Shown piece after piece: positions 33,380 to 42,591 of a DNA stretch of 60,834 nucleotides; positions within the stretch are counted from its first letter, which is position 1, and the number at the start of each line of letters is the position of its first letter. The notes beneath the pieces are model-generated. The model made no database searches, had not been told where the DNA came from, and saw only the letters and a list, made by a program, of their open reading frames with translations. A program made the position numbers and the translations under genes. The stretch is from an uncultured Lachnospiraceae bacterium (lineage in GTDB: Bacteria > Bacillota > Clostridia > Lachnospirales > Lachnospiraceae): NCBI GenBank assembly GCA_949155905.1, contig CASCWU010000007.1:1-60834 (forward strand), given 5' to 3'.

Positions 33380-34741
33380 ATGGCTAAGAAGGTAGCATTT
33401 GATTCTTCTACTGCGAAGAAGTTTCTTTCCGGGAAAGAACTTGAGATGGTAGAGGCAATCGCAGAAGCAGCAAAGACGACACTGGTGACAGGAAGCGGTG
33501 CAGGGAATGATTTTCTGGGCTGGATCGATCTTCCGGTGGATTATGACAAAGAAGAGTTTTCTCGTATAAAAAAAGCGGCCGAGAAAATTCAGGGCGATTC
33601 GGATGTTTTAATCGTCATTGGAATCGGCGGCTCTTATTTAGGAGCGAGAGCAGCAATTGAATTTTTACGCCATAGCTTTTACAACAATTTGCCAAAGGAG
33701 ATTCGGAAAACTCCGGAGATTTATTTCTGCGGCAACAGCATCAGTTCCACATATCTGACACATTTGATGGAGATTGTAGGGGATCGGGATTTTTCGGTCA
33801 ATATCATCAGTAAGTCCGGGACGACGACTGAGCCGGCAATTGCATTCCGTATTTTCAAGGAAAAGCTAATTGCCAAATATGGTAGAGAAGAGGCCAACAA
33901 GCGTATTTACGCAACGACCGACCGGGCAAAGGGAGCTTTGAAAAATCTGGCGAACGAAGAGGGCTATGAGAGCTTTGTAGTGCCGGACGACGTAGGCGGA
34001 CGTTATTCTGTTTTGACAGCAGTAGGTCTTTTGCCGATTGCCGTCAGTGGAGCCAATATTGATGAGCTGATGGCAGGCGCCGCCGAGATGCGGGAGCAGT
34101 GCCTCAATGCCTCCTTTGAGGAAAACGATGCGGTTCGCTATGCGGCTATTCGTAATATTTTGCTGCGCAAGGGCAAGTCGATTGAGATTTTGTCCAACTA
34201 TGAACCATCCTTCCATTATGTAGGCGAATGGTGGAAGCAGCTGTTTGGTGAGAGTGAGGGCAAGGATCAAAAGGGTATTTTCCCGGCTTCAGTAGATTTG
34301 ACCACAGATTTACATTCGATGGGACAGTTTATTCAGGATGGCCAGAGGACAATGTTTGAAACAGTAGTAAATATTGAGACTCCGGCCTGTGAGCTGACGA
34401 TGGGAGAGGAAGCAGTCAATACAGACGGTCTGAATTATCTGGCCGGAAAGACGATGGATTTTGTCAATAAGAGCGCGATGCGGGGAACGCTGCTGGCGCA
34501 TATTGACGGCGGCGTACCGAACCTGATGGTGACAGTACCGGAAAAGAGTGAGCGCTGCTTAGGCCAGTTGTTTTACTTCTTTGAGTTTGCCTGCGGCGTA
34601 AGCGGTTATATGTTAGGTGTAAATCCATTCGATCAGCCAGGCGTAGAAAGCTACAAGAAAAACATGTTTGCGCTGCTTGGCAAGCCAGGCTATGAAGAAC
34701 GGCAGGCTGATTTGTTAAAGCGGCTGGAAGAAATGCAATAA
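33380..34741 (+). CDS. pgi: Glucose-6-phosphate isomerase
   Basis: A 453-residue glycolytic enzyme interconverting glucose-6-phosphate and fructose-6-phosphate. It is of the shorter Firmicutes type. The sugar-phosphate-binding element [14 protein letters not shown], the conserved [25 protein letters not shown] and the C-terminal [17 protein letters not shown] [14 protein letters not shown] are present. AAAAGGAG lies ten bases before the ATG. It has its own promoter and a strong terminator. Confidence 0.96.
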   Translation: MAKKVAFDSSTAKKFLSGKELEMVEAIAEAAKTTLVTGSGAGNDFLGWIDLPVDYDKEEFSRIKKAAEKIQGDSDVLIVIGIGGSYLGARAAIEFLRHSFYNNLPKEIRKTPEIYFCGNSISSTYLTHLMEIVGDRDFSVNIISKSGTTTEPAIAFRIFKEKLIAKYGREEANKRIYATTDRAKGALKNLANEEGYESFVVPDDVGGRYSVLTAVGLLPIAVSGANIDELMAGAAEMREQCLNASFEENDAVRYAAIRNILLRKGKSIEILSNYEPSFHYVGEWWKQLFGESEGKDQKGIFPASVDLTTDLHSMGQFIQDGQRTMFETVVNIETPACELTMGEEAVNTDGLNYLAGKTMDFVNKSAMRGTLLAHIDGGVPNLMVTVPEKSERCLGQLFYFFEFACGVSGYMLGVNPFDQPGVESYKKNMFALLGKPGYEERQADLLKRLEEMQ

Positions 34742-34773
34742 GGCAAGGACAAAAGGATAGAAGTTCTGTTTCA

Positions 34774-34811
34774 CCCCGGCAGACGGAGGATTGTACTGCC
34801 GGGGTTTTCTT
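34774..34811 (+). terminator. Terminator of pgi
   Basis: CCCCGGCA at 34774-34781 pairs with TGCCGGGG at 34797-34804, followed by TTTTCTT. Confidence 0.9.
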
Positions 34812-34881
34812 ATGCACAGGGAGGCGCGGGGGAAATTCTTTGTTCTTTTCCCGGCCAGGATGGAAAACAGAGCAAAAAGAA

Positions 34882-34910
34882 TTGTCAATCATATAAAAAT
34901 ATGGTAGACT
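34882..34910 (+). promoter_or_regulatory. Promoter of the second signalling cluster
   Basis: TTGTCA at 34882-34887 and TAGACT at 34905-34910 are 17 bases apart, 64 bases before the hybrid kinase start at 34975. Confidence 0.55.
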
Positions 34911-34974
34911 GTTTTTTAAGAAGCAGAGTGGCCCCAAAAGAGAGATCGGATGAAAATGATGGAGCGGGACGAAC

Positions 34975-36816
34975 ATGAAGAATAAGGAAGACAATGGATA
35001 TCTGGTAGTAGAAAGAGAGCAGGGGTCGCAAGGGCGCTGCTGTATTTTACATGCAGATAAGGAAGCCTGTAAACGGATAGGGCTAGAGATCGGGGAGCTG
35101 CTGGCAGCAGACTCTGTTCAGGTGACACGGCTGTTAGAGGGGCAGCAGGCGGATATTATCTCGTTAGAAGAGGGCCGCGAGCTATGGAGATTGGGGACTG
35201 GCTCGCCGGAGGAGGCTTCCTGGGAGGAAGAAAGGGCGTCCTTGAAGGAAGCCTTGGAGGAGGCAAGGGAAGCGAACAAGGCAAAGAGCCGCTTTTTGTC
35301 TAACATGTCTCATGATATTCGTACCCCAATGAATGCGATTATGGGGATGACGACGATAGGTCTGTCCCATATTGATGAAAAGCCAAGAGTGCAGGATTGT
35401 CTGCTGAAAATAAAGACGGCTTCTGCTCACCTGATGAGTTTAGTCAACGATGTACTGGATATGTCGCGGATTGATAGCGGCAGGCTAAGTCTTAACGAAG
35501 AAGTCTTTTCTCTGGCGGATCTGGTACATGATATTGCCGTAATCGTGCGGCCTCAGGCGGCACAGAGGAACCATAAGCTGCAGATTGAGATCGGGCAGAT
35601 GAAGGAAGAGGATCTGATTGGCGATCCGCTGCGCCTGCGGCAGATTTTAGTGAATATTATAGGAAATGCCGTAAAATATACATTGGAAAACGGAGAAATC
35701 CGAGTACGCTTTGCTCAAAGAGCGGAACAGGGTCAGCGGGATATCGTCTGGCTGGATTTTTTATGCGAGGACAATGGAATCGGTATGAGCGAGGAGTTTT
35801 TGCAGCGGATTTTTCAGCCGTTTGAGCGGGTGACAAATGCCGTCACCAGTAAGATCGAAGGAACCGGACTCGGAATGTCTATTGTGAAAAACCTTGTGGA
35901 TCGGATGGGCGGAGAAATACAGGTAGAAAGTAAGGAGGGCGTAGGCAGCCGGTTTATGGTGCGGCTTCCTCTGGCTCCTGCCCTGCAGGGGAAAAAGGAG
36001 CCGTTGCTTCCAGTCGGGCAGAGCGTTCTTTTGGTAGAGAGTCAAAGGGATCGGGCAGAGCAGATAATCGGCTATCTAAAAGAAGGCGGGCTGGAGCCGG
36101 TACACAAGGAAAAGGGACTTGATGCCGTAACCTGGCTGACGGAGGAGCAATACGAGCATAAGATGCCATGTGCGATGCTGTTGGGGCAGGAGCTGGCGGA
36201 TATGCCGGTTTTGGAACTGGCTGCTCATGTCCGCCAGTTAGCTGGGCAGGAATTTCCGATCCTGCTGGTTTCCGAAGAGGACTGGGCGCAGATAGAATAC
36301 CGGGCGAATCGGGCAGGCGTCAATGCGTTTGTTCCATGCCCGTTGTTTCAAAGCAGACTGTTAAACACGCTTTCTGATTTGACCAATGGGCAGCAAGAGG
36401 GCAGCGAGAACAATACGGATTGGAAGGCAGACTATAGCGGACGCCATGTTTTGCTGGTAGAGGATGTGGAGTTAAACCAGGAGATTGCCGTAGAGATGCT
36501 CTCGATTACCGGCGTACAGGTGGAGGTGGCAGACAATGGAGCCGAAGCGGTTGAGAAATTTATGGCCTCTACGGAAGGCTACTTTGATTTGATTTTTATG
36601 GATATTCAGATGCCGGTGATGGATGGCTACGAGGCGACAAGACAAATCCGGCAGCTAAGCAGAGCAGATGCAAAAATCGTTTGGATTGTGGCGATGACCG
36701 CCAATGCGTTTGTGGAGGATATACGGCTCTCGAGGGAGGCAGGGATGAATGAGCATTGCGCCAAGCCTATCGACCCGGAGCGTTTACAGGAAATTTTGCG
36801 CGGCCAGCTAAAGTAG
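34975..36816 (+). CDS. Hybrid histidine kinase with a degenerate and an intact receiver
   Basis: A 613-residue cytosolic kinase. An N-terminal sensory part of about 80 residues (no named domain) and a coiled coil (80-105) precede HisKA with His113 (SHDIRTP), HATPase with NIIGNAVKY and GTGLGMSIV, a first receiver-like domain (345-470) in which the phosphoacceptor position reads CAMLLGQ with no Asp, and a second, complete receiver with Asp543 (FMDIQMPVMDG). The first receiver is probably structural or regulatory. It begins the cluster that continues with the HD-GYP-like gene 19 bases downstream. Confidence 0.85.
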   Translation: MKNKEDNGYLVVEREQGSQGRCCILHADKEACKRIGLEIGELLAADSVQVTRLLEGQQADIISLEEGRELWRLGTGSPEEASWEEERASLKEALEEAREANKAKSRFLSNMSHDIRTPMNAIMGMTTIGLSHIDEKPRVQDCLLKIKTASAHLMSLVNDVLDMSRIDSGRLSLNEEVFSLADLVHDIAVIVRPQAAQRNHKLQIEIGQMKEEDLIGDPLRLRQILVNIIGNAVKYTLENGEIRVRFAQRAEQGQRDIVWLDFLCEDNGIGMSEEFLQRIFQPFERVTNAVTSKIEGTGLGMSIVKNLVDRMGGEIQVESKEGVGSRFMVRLPLAPALQGKKEPLLPVGQSVLLVESQRDRAEQIIGYLKEGGLEPVHKEKGLDAVTWLTEEQYEHKMPCAMLLGQELADMPVLELAAHVRQLAGQEFPILLVSEEDWAQIEYRANRAGVNAFVPCPLFQSRLLNTLSDLTNGQQEGSENNTDWKADYSGRHVLLVEDVELNQEIAVEMLSITGVQVEVADNGAEAVEKFMASTEGYFDLIFMDIQMPVMDGYEATRQIRQLSRADAKIVWIVAMTANAFVEDIRLSREAGMNEHCAKPIDPERLQEILRGQLK

Positions 36817-36835
36817 GGCAAATAGAGGTAGAGAG

Positions 36836-38692
36836 ATGCAGCCATATCAGGAAGAATATATTGCAAATTTAAAAGAGATCGCCGTGCTGATGGCATATCA
36901 AAGACCGGTCGGGCAGTCCTTTGAGGAATATCTGTCCGAGCAGCAGATAAAGCAGAGGCAGGCAGAGCAGAAAATAAAACGAAATATGGAATTGCTGCGG
37001 GAAAATTTATTTCCGCTCCTCGATCATATGCGGGAGACCGAAAGGGAAGTGCTAGAGGAATTAGGGGAATTCGCCGGAAGGTTGTTAAGCGGCCGGGAAG
37101 AGCTGGATGTGGGTCTGTATTGTCAGATACACAAGGCTCTGTTAAGCCTGGGCAGACAGCTATCGGACAGAAGCGCCATGATCAGAGAGCTGTATCATTT
37201 AGGAATCGGATATAATAATCTGTGCAGTAAGCTAGTCAGCCTGGATGGTTCTGAAATAGAAACCTATACCAGCCAGATGAGGCTGTGCTTTACCGAAGCG
37301 GCTGCTTATCTGAAATATTATGACGAAATCGAGGATACCGAAACGAGGGGCTATATATTACGCTCCAGGGCGAATATCGCCTTGGGGCGCTTTAAAAATG
37401 CCGGAGAAAAAATCCATCTGGTCAAGCAGACCTTAGAGATTTTGCAGGATCAGGGCTATCAGGAAAAGGAGCCGGGACTGCCCTGGGATCGCTTTATTTA
37501 TATGACGCACCAGCAGATGGCGGCCAGTATTTCCTATAGCCGGGAAAATGCGATGACCTCGGAGGAGATTGCGGATATTATGGAGTCGGTGTATATCGTT
37601 TACCAAAGGAGGCTTCAGGAGGCAGCAGAGCGTCAGGAAAAGGCGCCGATTCGCCCGCAATATTCGTATTATACGATTGAATATTACTGTGGAATGGACA
37701 GCATGGAGGGACTGCTGACGAAAATAGAGGGGCTGATGGACGAAGCCGATCCGACGGATTATTCTGCAGAAAACATGTATGGTGTGATTTCGCTTCCGGC
37801 ATTTTACTGTCAGTTTTTAAGCAATTACCCAGAGCATATTCCAAAACGGAAGGAATATTTGGAGAGCCTGTATCAGAAAATATTGGATTATGCAGAAGCC
37901 TTTCCGGAGGCCTCCGGGAATGAGCTGCTGTTTCTCTATCTGCGCCAGCTTTCCTCTACATTTGTAGAGACGGAAAACAGCATTTCCTATAAAGAATTTT
38001 TGCAGAACCTCCTGCGGCGCTTTGCACCAAAGCTGTATGTCCATGCGAAATCGGTAGGGCAGGCCGCTGTGACGTTTTGTAGGATCATTATAGAGGAGGA
38101 GCCTTCTTTTTTTGACGATATAGATGCGATCCAGGAGATTGCCGATTTAGAGCAAAAAAGAAAGGCTGTGCTGCAGTATGCAGAGGAAGCGGCGATGCTT
38201 TATGATATCGGAAAGATCAGCTTTATGAATTTATATGCACAGACAGCTAGGCAATGGTTTGAAGAGGAATATGAGATGGCGCATCTGCACACTCTCGTAG
38301 GAAGGAAGTGGCTGGTGGAAAGACCGTCTACTGCCTGCTATGCAGCGGTGGCCGAAGGGCATCATGCCTGGTACGATGGCTCGCATGGCTATCCAGAGAC
38401 TTATAAACGGCTGGAATGTCCATATCGGCAGATGGTAGACGTGATTGGATTGGTTGACTGGCTGGACAATGTCACGAATACCGAATGGCTGCATACCGGA
38501 GTGAAAAAAACCTTTGAGGAAGCGATAGAAGGCGCAATTGAGCTAGAGGGCAGGCGTTTTTCTCCGCTTTTGACAGCCAGACTCAGAGAAGCCTCTATAG
38601 CAAGGCAGCTTCAGGCGGCGCTCGCGGAGGGAGGTCTGGAGGCATACCAGCAGATGTATGAGGAGAACCAGGCAGGAAAGGAGGAGCTATGA
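36836..38692 (+). CDS. Helical-repeat protein with degenerate HD-GYP-like C-terminus
   Basis: A 618-residue protein. Residues 1-440 are predominantly helical, TPR-like in feel but without a clear repeat. The C-terminal part (about 440-585) follows the HD-GYP layout: AMLYDIGKISF where family members have LLHDIGKI, HLHTLVGRKWL, HHAWYDGSHGYPE where they have HHE..DGSGYP, and QMVDVIGLVDWLDNVTN where they have IL.VaD.fDAlt. The HD His is Tyr (about residue 455), so c-di-GMP hydrolysis may be lost. It lies between two kinases and overlaps the second (ATGA), suggesting a signalling role. Confidence 0.75.
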   Translation: MQPYQEEYIANLKEIAVLMAYQRPVGQSFEEYLSEQQIKQRQAEQKIKRNMELLRENLFPLLDHMRETEREVLEELGEFAGRLLSGREELDVGLYCQIHKALLSLGRQLSDRSAMIRELYHLGIGYNNLCSKLVSLDGSEIETYTSQMRLCFTEAAAYLKYYDEIEDTETRGYILRSRANIALGRFKNAGEKIHLVKQTLEILQDQGYQEKEPGLPWDRFIYMTHQQMAASISYSRENAMTSEEIADIMESVYIVYQRRLQEAAERQEKAPIRPQYSYYTIEYYCGMDSMEGLLTKIEGLMDEADPTDYSAENMYGVISLPAFYCQFLSNYPEHIPKRKEYLESLYQKILDYAEAFPEASGNELLFLYLRQLSSTFVETENSISYKEFLQNLLRRFAPKLYVHAKSVGQAAVTFCRIIIEEEPSFFDDIDAIQEIADLEQKRKAVLQYAEEAAMLYDIGKISFMNLYAQTARQWFEEEYEMAHLHTLVGRKWLVERPSTACYAAVAEGHHAWYDGSHGYPETYKRLECPYRQMVDVIGLVDWLDNVTNTEWLHTGVKKTFEEAIEGAIELEGRRFSPLLTARLREASIARQLQAALAEGGLEAYQQMYEENQAGKEEL

Positions 38693-40287
38693 AGCTGCGC
38701 GGCAGGATTGCAGTAGCATTTTGCACGGTGATTATGATTCCGCTACTGATGATTACGGCGGTGACGTTTTTTGTATTTCAGACGCAGTTTGATTCTATGG
38801 AGCAGAGCTTTAAAATCGACGAGGATACCCTTGCTGCCGTGACGAATCCGATTCTTTTGGTAAACCGGATTACAAGAAACGTCTATAACGAGGTAAAGCT
38901 TTGCGCAATCAAGACGCCGGAACGGCTGGAAAACCGGAAATACGTCGAATCACTGAACAATAAAGTAAAAGGAAAATATTCGTTTTTAGTGCTGCGCCGC
39001 AATGGGGAAATCACCTATTCCGGCAGCAAGGATTTGACGCCGGAGCTGATCGAACGCCTTCCTTCTTATGGAGAGTTTTCTACAGAGGTAGATGGAGGCA
39101 CGTATTTGGGCGGGATGTCCCCGATGCTAATAAAGCAGACGGATTTTTTGTACCCGGACGATTCTGAGGGCAGCGCCTTTGTGATTACCAATGTCAGCCG
39201 GGTGTTGGAGGATTTGCGGAAATCCCTGGCGCAGATTGTGCTTTCTATCGTGGCGATTATGTTTTTGACAGGCGCCTTTGTCACCTATTGGCTTTATCGG
39301 AGCGTGCTGTATCCGCTGAGGGTGCTGCAAAATTCGACCAATCGGATGAAGGAAGGGGATCTGAATGTTTCCGTTCAGCCGATGTATGCCGATGAAATTG
39401 GGGAATTGTGCGAGGACTTTGAGAAAATGCGTCTGCATATGAAGGGGCTTTTGGAGGAAAACATGCAGCATGAGCGAGAGTCAAAGGAGTTGATTTCTAA
39501 TATTTCCCATGATCTGAAAACTCCGCTGACGGCGATAAAGGGGTATGCAGAAGGGCTTTTGGACGGAGTGGCGGATACTCCGCAGAAGAGGGAAAAGTAT
39601 TTGCGCACCATTTATACAAAGGCCAGTGATATGTCTACGCTGGTGGACGAGCTGTCGATGTATGCCAAGATTGATACCAATGCAGTTCCTTATAATTTCC
39701 AGAGCCTGAATTTGAATCAGTATTTTGAGGACAGCATTGCCGAATGCAGATTGGATTTGGAGCTGCAGAACATGGACCTGGCGTATTTTCCCTATGTAGG
39801 GAAGGAACAGGAAATCATTGCCGATCCGGAGCAGCTTAAACGGGTGGTGAACAATATCCTTTCAAATGCCGTCAAATACCGGGAGCCATCCAGGAAGGGA
39901 ATTATCTGTATCCGAACGACGGATGTGGATGAGAACTACGTGCAAATCGAGCTGGAGGACAATGGAAAGGGAATTGGGGTAAAGGAGCTTCCTAATATTT
40001 TTGAACGGTTTTACCGGACGGATGTGTCGAGAAATTCCTCGACCGGAGGGAGCGGCCTTGGGCTGGCGATTTCTAAGAAAATTATCGAGGATCATGGAGG
40101 GCGGATTTGGGCGGAGAGCCGGTTGGGCGTCGGGACGACGATTTATATTTTGCTGCGGAAGGTAGTGCTGCAGATCCATCCGCACGAGGAGCCTGAGGCA
40201 GCAGAGCTGGGCAGAGAAAAGGAGCGGCTTGGCCTGAATGGAATTGTATCAAAATGGAATGAAAAAAGGAGGGGCAATCATGAGTAG
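38689..40287 (+). CDS. Membrane sensor histidine kinase with HAMP domain
   Basis: A 532-residue kinase of the common OmpR-partner type: membrane helix 1 (8-28), an extracellular domain of about 150 residues, membrane helix 2 (about 180-205), HAMP (SVLYPLRVLQNSTNRMKEGD), HisKA with His near 272 (NISHDLKTPLTAIKGYAEG), N-box VVNNILSNAVKY and GGSGLGLAISKKI. The C-terminal tail of 40 residues is charged. It starts within the stop of the HD-GYP-like gene and overlaps its regulator gene by eight bases, so the three are translated together. Confidence 0.92.
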   Translation: MKLRGRIAVAFCTVIMIPLLMITAVTFFVFQTQFDSMEQSFKIDEDTLAAVTNPILLVNRITRNVYNEVKLCAIKTPERLENRKYVESLNNKVKGKYSFLVLRRNGEITYSGSKDLTPELIERLPSYGEFSTEVDGGTYLGGMSPMLIKQTDFLYPDDSEGSAFVITNVSRVLEDLRKSLAQIVLSIVAIMFLTGAFVTYWLYRSVLYPLRVLQNSTNRMKEGDLNVSVQPMYADEIGELCEDFEKMRLHMKGLLEENMQHERESKELISNISHDLKTPLTAIKGYAEGLLDGVADTPQKREKYLRTIYTKASDMSTLVDELSMYAKIDTNAVPYNFQSLNLNQYFEDSIAECRLDLELQNMDLAYFPYVGKEQEIIADPEQLKRVVNNILSNAVKYREPSRKGIICIRTTDVDENYVQIELEDNGKGIGVKELPNIFERFYRTDVSRNSSTGGSGLGLAISKKIIEDHGGRIWAESRLGVGTTIYILLRKVVLQIHPHEEPEAAELGREKERLGLNGIVSKWNEKRRGNHE

Positions 40288-40969
40288 GATTTTGATTATT
40301 GAGGATGAAGTGGCGATTGCAGAGCTGGAAAAGGATTATCTGGAGCTGTCGGATTTTGAGGTGATGATCGAATCCTCCGGCGATGTTGGATTATCCAGGG
40401 CATTAAAGGAGGAATTTGATCTGATTATTCTGGATTTGATGCTGCCTGGCACAGACGGCTTTGAGATATGCAGGCAGGTTCGCGAGATTAAAAATATTCC
40501 AATCCTGATGGTATCGGCAAAAAGAGAGGACATTGATAAGATTCGCGGACTGGGTCTGGGAGCAGACGATTATATTACAAAGCCGTTTAGCCCAAGCGAG
40601 CTGGTGGCCAGGGTAAAAGCACATCTGGCCAGCTATCAGCGTCTCGTAGGGACGGATACGCACCGGAATGAATGGGTGGAAATCCGCGGGATTAAAATAG
40701 ATAAAACAGCGCGCCGCGTTTATATCAACGGGGTAGAAAAGAGCTTTACGACAAAGGAGTTTGACCTGCTTTGCTTTCTGGCACAGAATCCGAACCGTGT
40801 TTTTTCTAAGGAAGAGCTGTTTCGAGAGATCTGGGAAATGGAGTCGGTGGGAGATATTGCTACCGTAACCGTACATATCAAAAAAATCCGTGAGAAAATT
40901 GAGGTCGATACCGCAAACCCGCAGTATATTGAGACTATTTGGGGAGTCGGGTATCGATTTAAGGTATAG
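40280..40969 (+). CDS. OmpR-family response regulator
   Basis: A 229-residue regulator. The receiver has IIEDE, phosphoacceptor Asp52 (ILDLMLPGTDG), VSAK and TKPFSP; the winged-helix domain (about 130-229) ends in TVHIKKIREKIEVD...WGVGYRFKV. It pairs with the HAMP kinase upstream. ATG 40280 is set by AAAGGAGGGG just before it; the 14 extra codons from 40238 are not needed. Target genes are unknown; the cluster promoter at 34882 is one candidate for autoregulation. Confidence 0.92.
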   Translation: MSRILIIEDEVAIAELEKDYLELSDFEVMIESSGDVGLSRALKEEFDLIILDLMLPGTDGFEICRQVREIKNIPILMVSAKREDIDKIRGLGLGADDYITKPFSPSELVARVKAHLASYQRLVGTDTHRNEWVEIRGIKIDKTARRVYINGVEKSFTTKEFDLLCFLAQNPNRVFSKEELFREIWEMESVGDIATVTVHIKKIREKIEVDTANPQYIETIWGVGYRFKV

Positions 40970-40979
40970 GAGAAGGGAT

Positions 40980-41735
40980 ATGCTGCAGGAAGAACTTCGC
41001 ATCTTATATGAGGATCGGGAAATTCTCGTGTGTAAGAAACCGCCGGGTGTTCCGGTGCAAAGTGATCGGAGTGGGGCGTATGATCTTGCCAGTCAGTTAC
41101 TGAATTATTTAGCAGCTTCTGATTCCGGCGCTTTATCCGGGACGGCTTCTGGCAGACCACAGATTCCCTACCTGGCAGTCGTGCATCGGCTGGATCGTCC
41201 GGTAGGCGGTGTCATGGTATTTGCGAAAACAAAGCAAGCCGCCGCCAGGCTGAGCCGTCAGATACAGGAGCGGGAAATAGAAAAACGGTATTATTGTGTG
41301 CTGACCGGCATAAAAGAAAGCTGGGGAAAGGAATGGGAAACGCTGACGGATTATCTGGTGATGGATACACGTACGAACCTGTCCAGGCTGGCAGCGCCAG
41401 AGGATACCGGAGCAAAGGAGGCGCGGCTGCGTGTCCGGCTGCTCGAGCAGGAGAGAGCGGCAGAGCAGGATCTGGCGTTGGCAGAGGTAGAACTTTTGAC
41501 CGGAAGGCATCATCAGATCCGGGTGCAGATGACAGGTATTTCAGAAGGAATATGGGGAGATACTAAATATAATTCTGGCTTTCGAGGAAAAAAGGGGTGG
41601 TTTTCACTTGCCCTTTTTTCCTCCTATTTAGCCTTTTTTCATCCCTCTACCGGGGAGAAGCTGCAGTTTTGTCTACCGCCGGAGGGAGAGGTGTTTGAAC
41701 GGTTTGCCTACATCCAGCGCTTGCGGGAACGGTAA
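40980..41735 (+). CDS. RluA-family RNA pseudouridine synthase
   Basis: A 251-residue enzyme with the RluA signature HRLDRPVGGVMVFAKT (catalytic Asp72), KRYYCVLTG and the C-terminal LLTGRHHQIRVQM. No S4 domain is present, as in RluA/YlyB-type members with short N-termini. The exact rRNA or tRNA target cannot be inferred. ATG 40980 follows AGGAGAAGGG closely. It lies 10 bases after the regulator gene and overlaps the reverse-strand proline-rich gene by 28 bases at the 3' end. Confidence 0.9.
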   Translation: MLQEELRILYEDREILVCKKPPGVPVQSDRSGAYDLASQLLNYLAASDSGALSGTASGRPQIPYLAVVHRLDRPVGGVMVFAKTKQAAARLSRQIQEREIEKRYYCVLTGIKESWGKEWETLTDYLVMDTRTNLSRLAAPEDTGAKEARLRVRLLEQERAAEQDLALAEVELLTGRHHQIRVQMTGISEGIWGDTKYNSGFRGKKGWFSLALFSSYLAFFHPSTGEKLQFCLPPEGEVFERFAYIQRLRER

Positions 41736-42385
41736 CGTCTGCGCCGCTGGCACATCTCGTTGCAGAGCATAACCTCAATGAGATTTCGCAGCCAGTTTGG
41801 CTGATCCGATCCAGGAGGTGGCGGAGCCGGTCTCCAAGGAGGCGGAGGCGGAGGCATCGGCCTGCCAGGAGGCGGTGGAGGAGGCGGCGGCATAGGTCTG
41901 CCGGGGTGTCCAGGAGGAGGCATTGGTCTGCCAGGTCTGCCAGGTCTGCCAGGAAAACCGCCTGCATGACGGGAAGCAGTTTCTACAAGCTCTTCCTCTG
42001 GTTCTAGTTCCGCTTCCGGATGGGCGTTTGACATATCATCACTGTCATCAGATGCGTCATATATGGCTGCGTATTCGGTATCCGGTCTGGAAGAAACGGA
42101 AAGGGCAGACGGCGCTACCTGATGATAGATGTTATTGGCCAGCAGCGCCAGCTGCAGACGATCCGGATATTCGTCAAACATGATACTGCCCTCATACTCC
42201 AGCTTATCGCAGGCTTCCTCAATCAGCTCCTGGATTTTTACGGAGCTGCGGGGATAGAGCTGTTTCATGTAATCAAAATCTTTTTCGGCTTCCTCACTGT
42301 TGTCATACCCATAGATCGGAAAAAGCGGGATCTGTGGATAAGCCTGGAAGAAAGGGGTGTTCTTATTGTTCAGATTCATGAGCAT
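41708..42385 (-). CDS. Proline-rich protein of unknown function
   Basis: A 225-residue protein. The N-terminal 90 residues form a conserved-looking domain (FPIYGYDNSEEAEKDFDYMKQLYP, then CDKLEYEGSIMFDEYPD). An acidic linker (95-135) leads to a repeat region of GRP and MPPPP units (140-195) and a basic, Arg-rich tail (CQRRRRYRSRKRW). The mixture of Pro/Gly repeats and a basic end recalls spore-coat or surface proteins, but I cannot name a family. The 3' end overlaps rluA-family coding by 28 bases, tail to tail. Confidence 0.7.
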   Translation of the reverse strand: MLMNLNNKNTPFFQAYPQIPLFPIYGYDNSEEAEKDFDYMKQLYPRSSVKIQELIEEACDKLEYEGSIMFDEYPDRLQLALLANNIYHQVAPSALSVSSRPDTEYAAIYDASDDSDDMSNAHPEAELEPEEELVETASRHAGGFPGRPGRPGRPMPPPGHPGRPMPPPPPPPPGRPMPPPPPPWRPAPPPPGSDQPNWLRNLIEVMLCNEMCQRRRRYRSRKRWM

Positions 42386-42470
42386 TACGTCCGCTTTCTT
42401 GTTGTTTTATGATAGTATATGAAGAAAAAAAGGATTGGTGCAGCCTGCCGGATGGTTAGCTGGCGTAAGC

Positions 42471-42507
42471 TTTGTAACAAAATCTTCAGATATCAGATAG
42501 TTACAAA
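42471..42507. promoter_or_regulatory. 8-bp inverted repeat overlapping a -35 box, possible operator
   Basis: TTTGTAAC at 42471-42478 and GTTACAAA at 42500-42507 are exact complements 21 bases apart. The right arm overlaps the -35 element TTACAA (42501-42506) of the promoter before the methyltransferase gene, where repressor binding would block transcription. Confidence 0.4.
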
Positions 42508-42528
42508 TCTCCTTTTTTATGTTATACT
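42501..42528 (+). promoter_or_regulatory. Promoter of the methyltransferase gene
   Basis: TTACAA at 42501-42506 and TATACT at 42523-42528 are 16 bases apart, about 63 bases before ATG 42592. Confidence 0.5.
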
Positions 42529-42591
42529 GGTAAGAAGAGGAAAATGTGCATGGCAGGCGCAGCATAACATATGGTAGCGTAGGAGGAAAAG

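Noticed and set aside
41700..42000. Collagen-like or CRISPR-like repeat in the proline-rich gene
   Set aside because: The short 9-base units are in-frame Gly-Arg-Pro and Pro codons; there are no spacers of constant length and no G-x-y periodicity over a long range.
42334..42342. Single DnaA box near the proline-rich gene start
   Set aside because: Isolated single match, as expected by chance in 60 kb.
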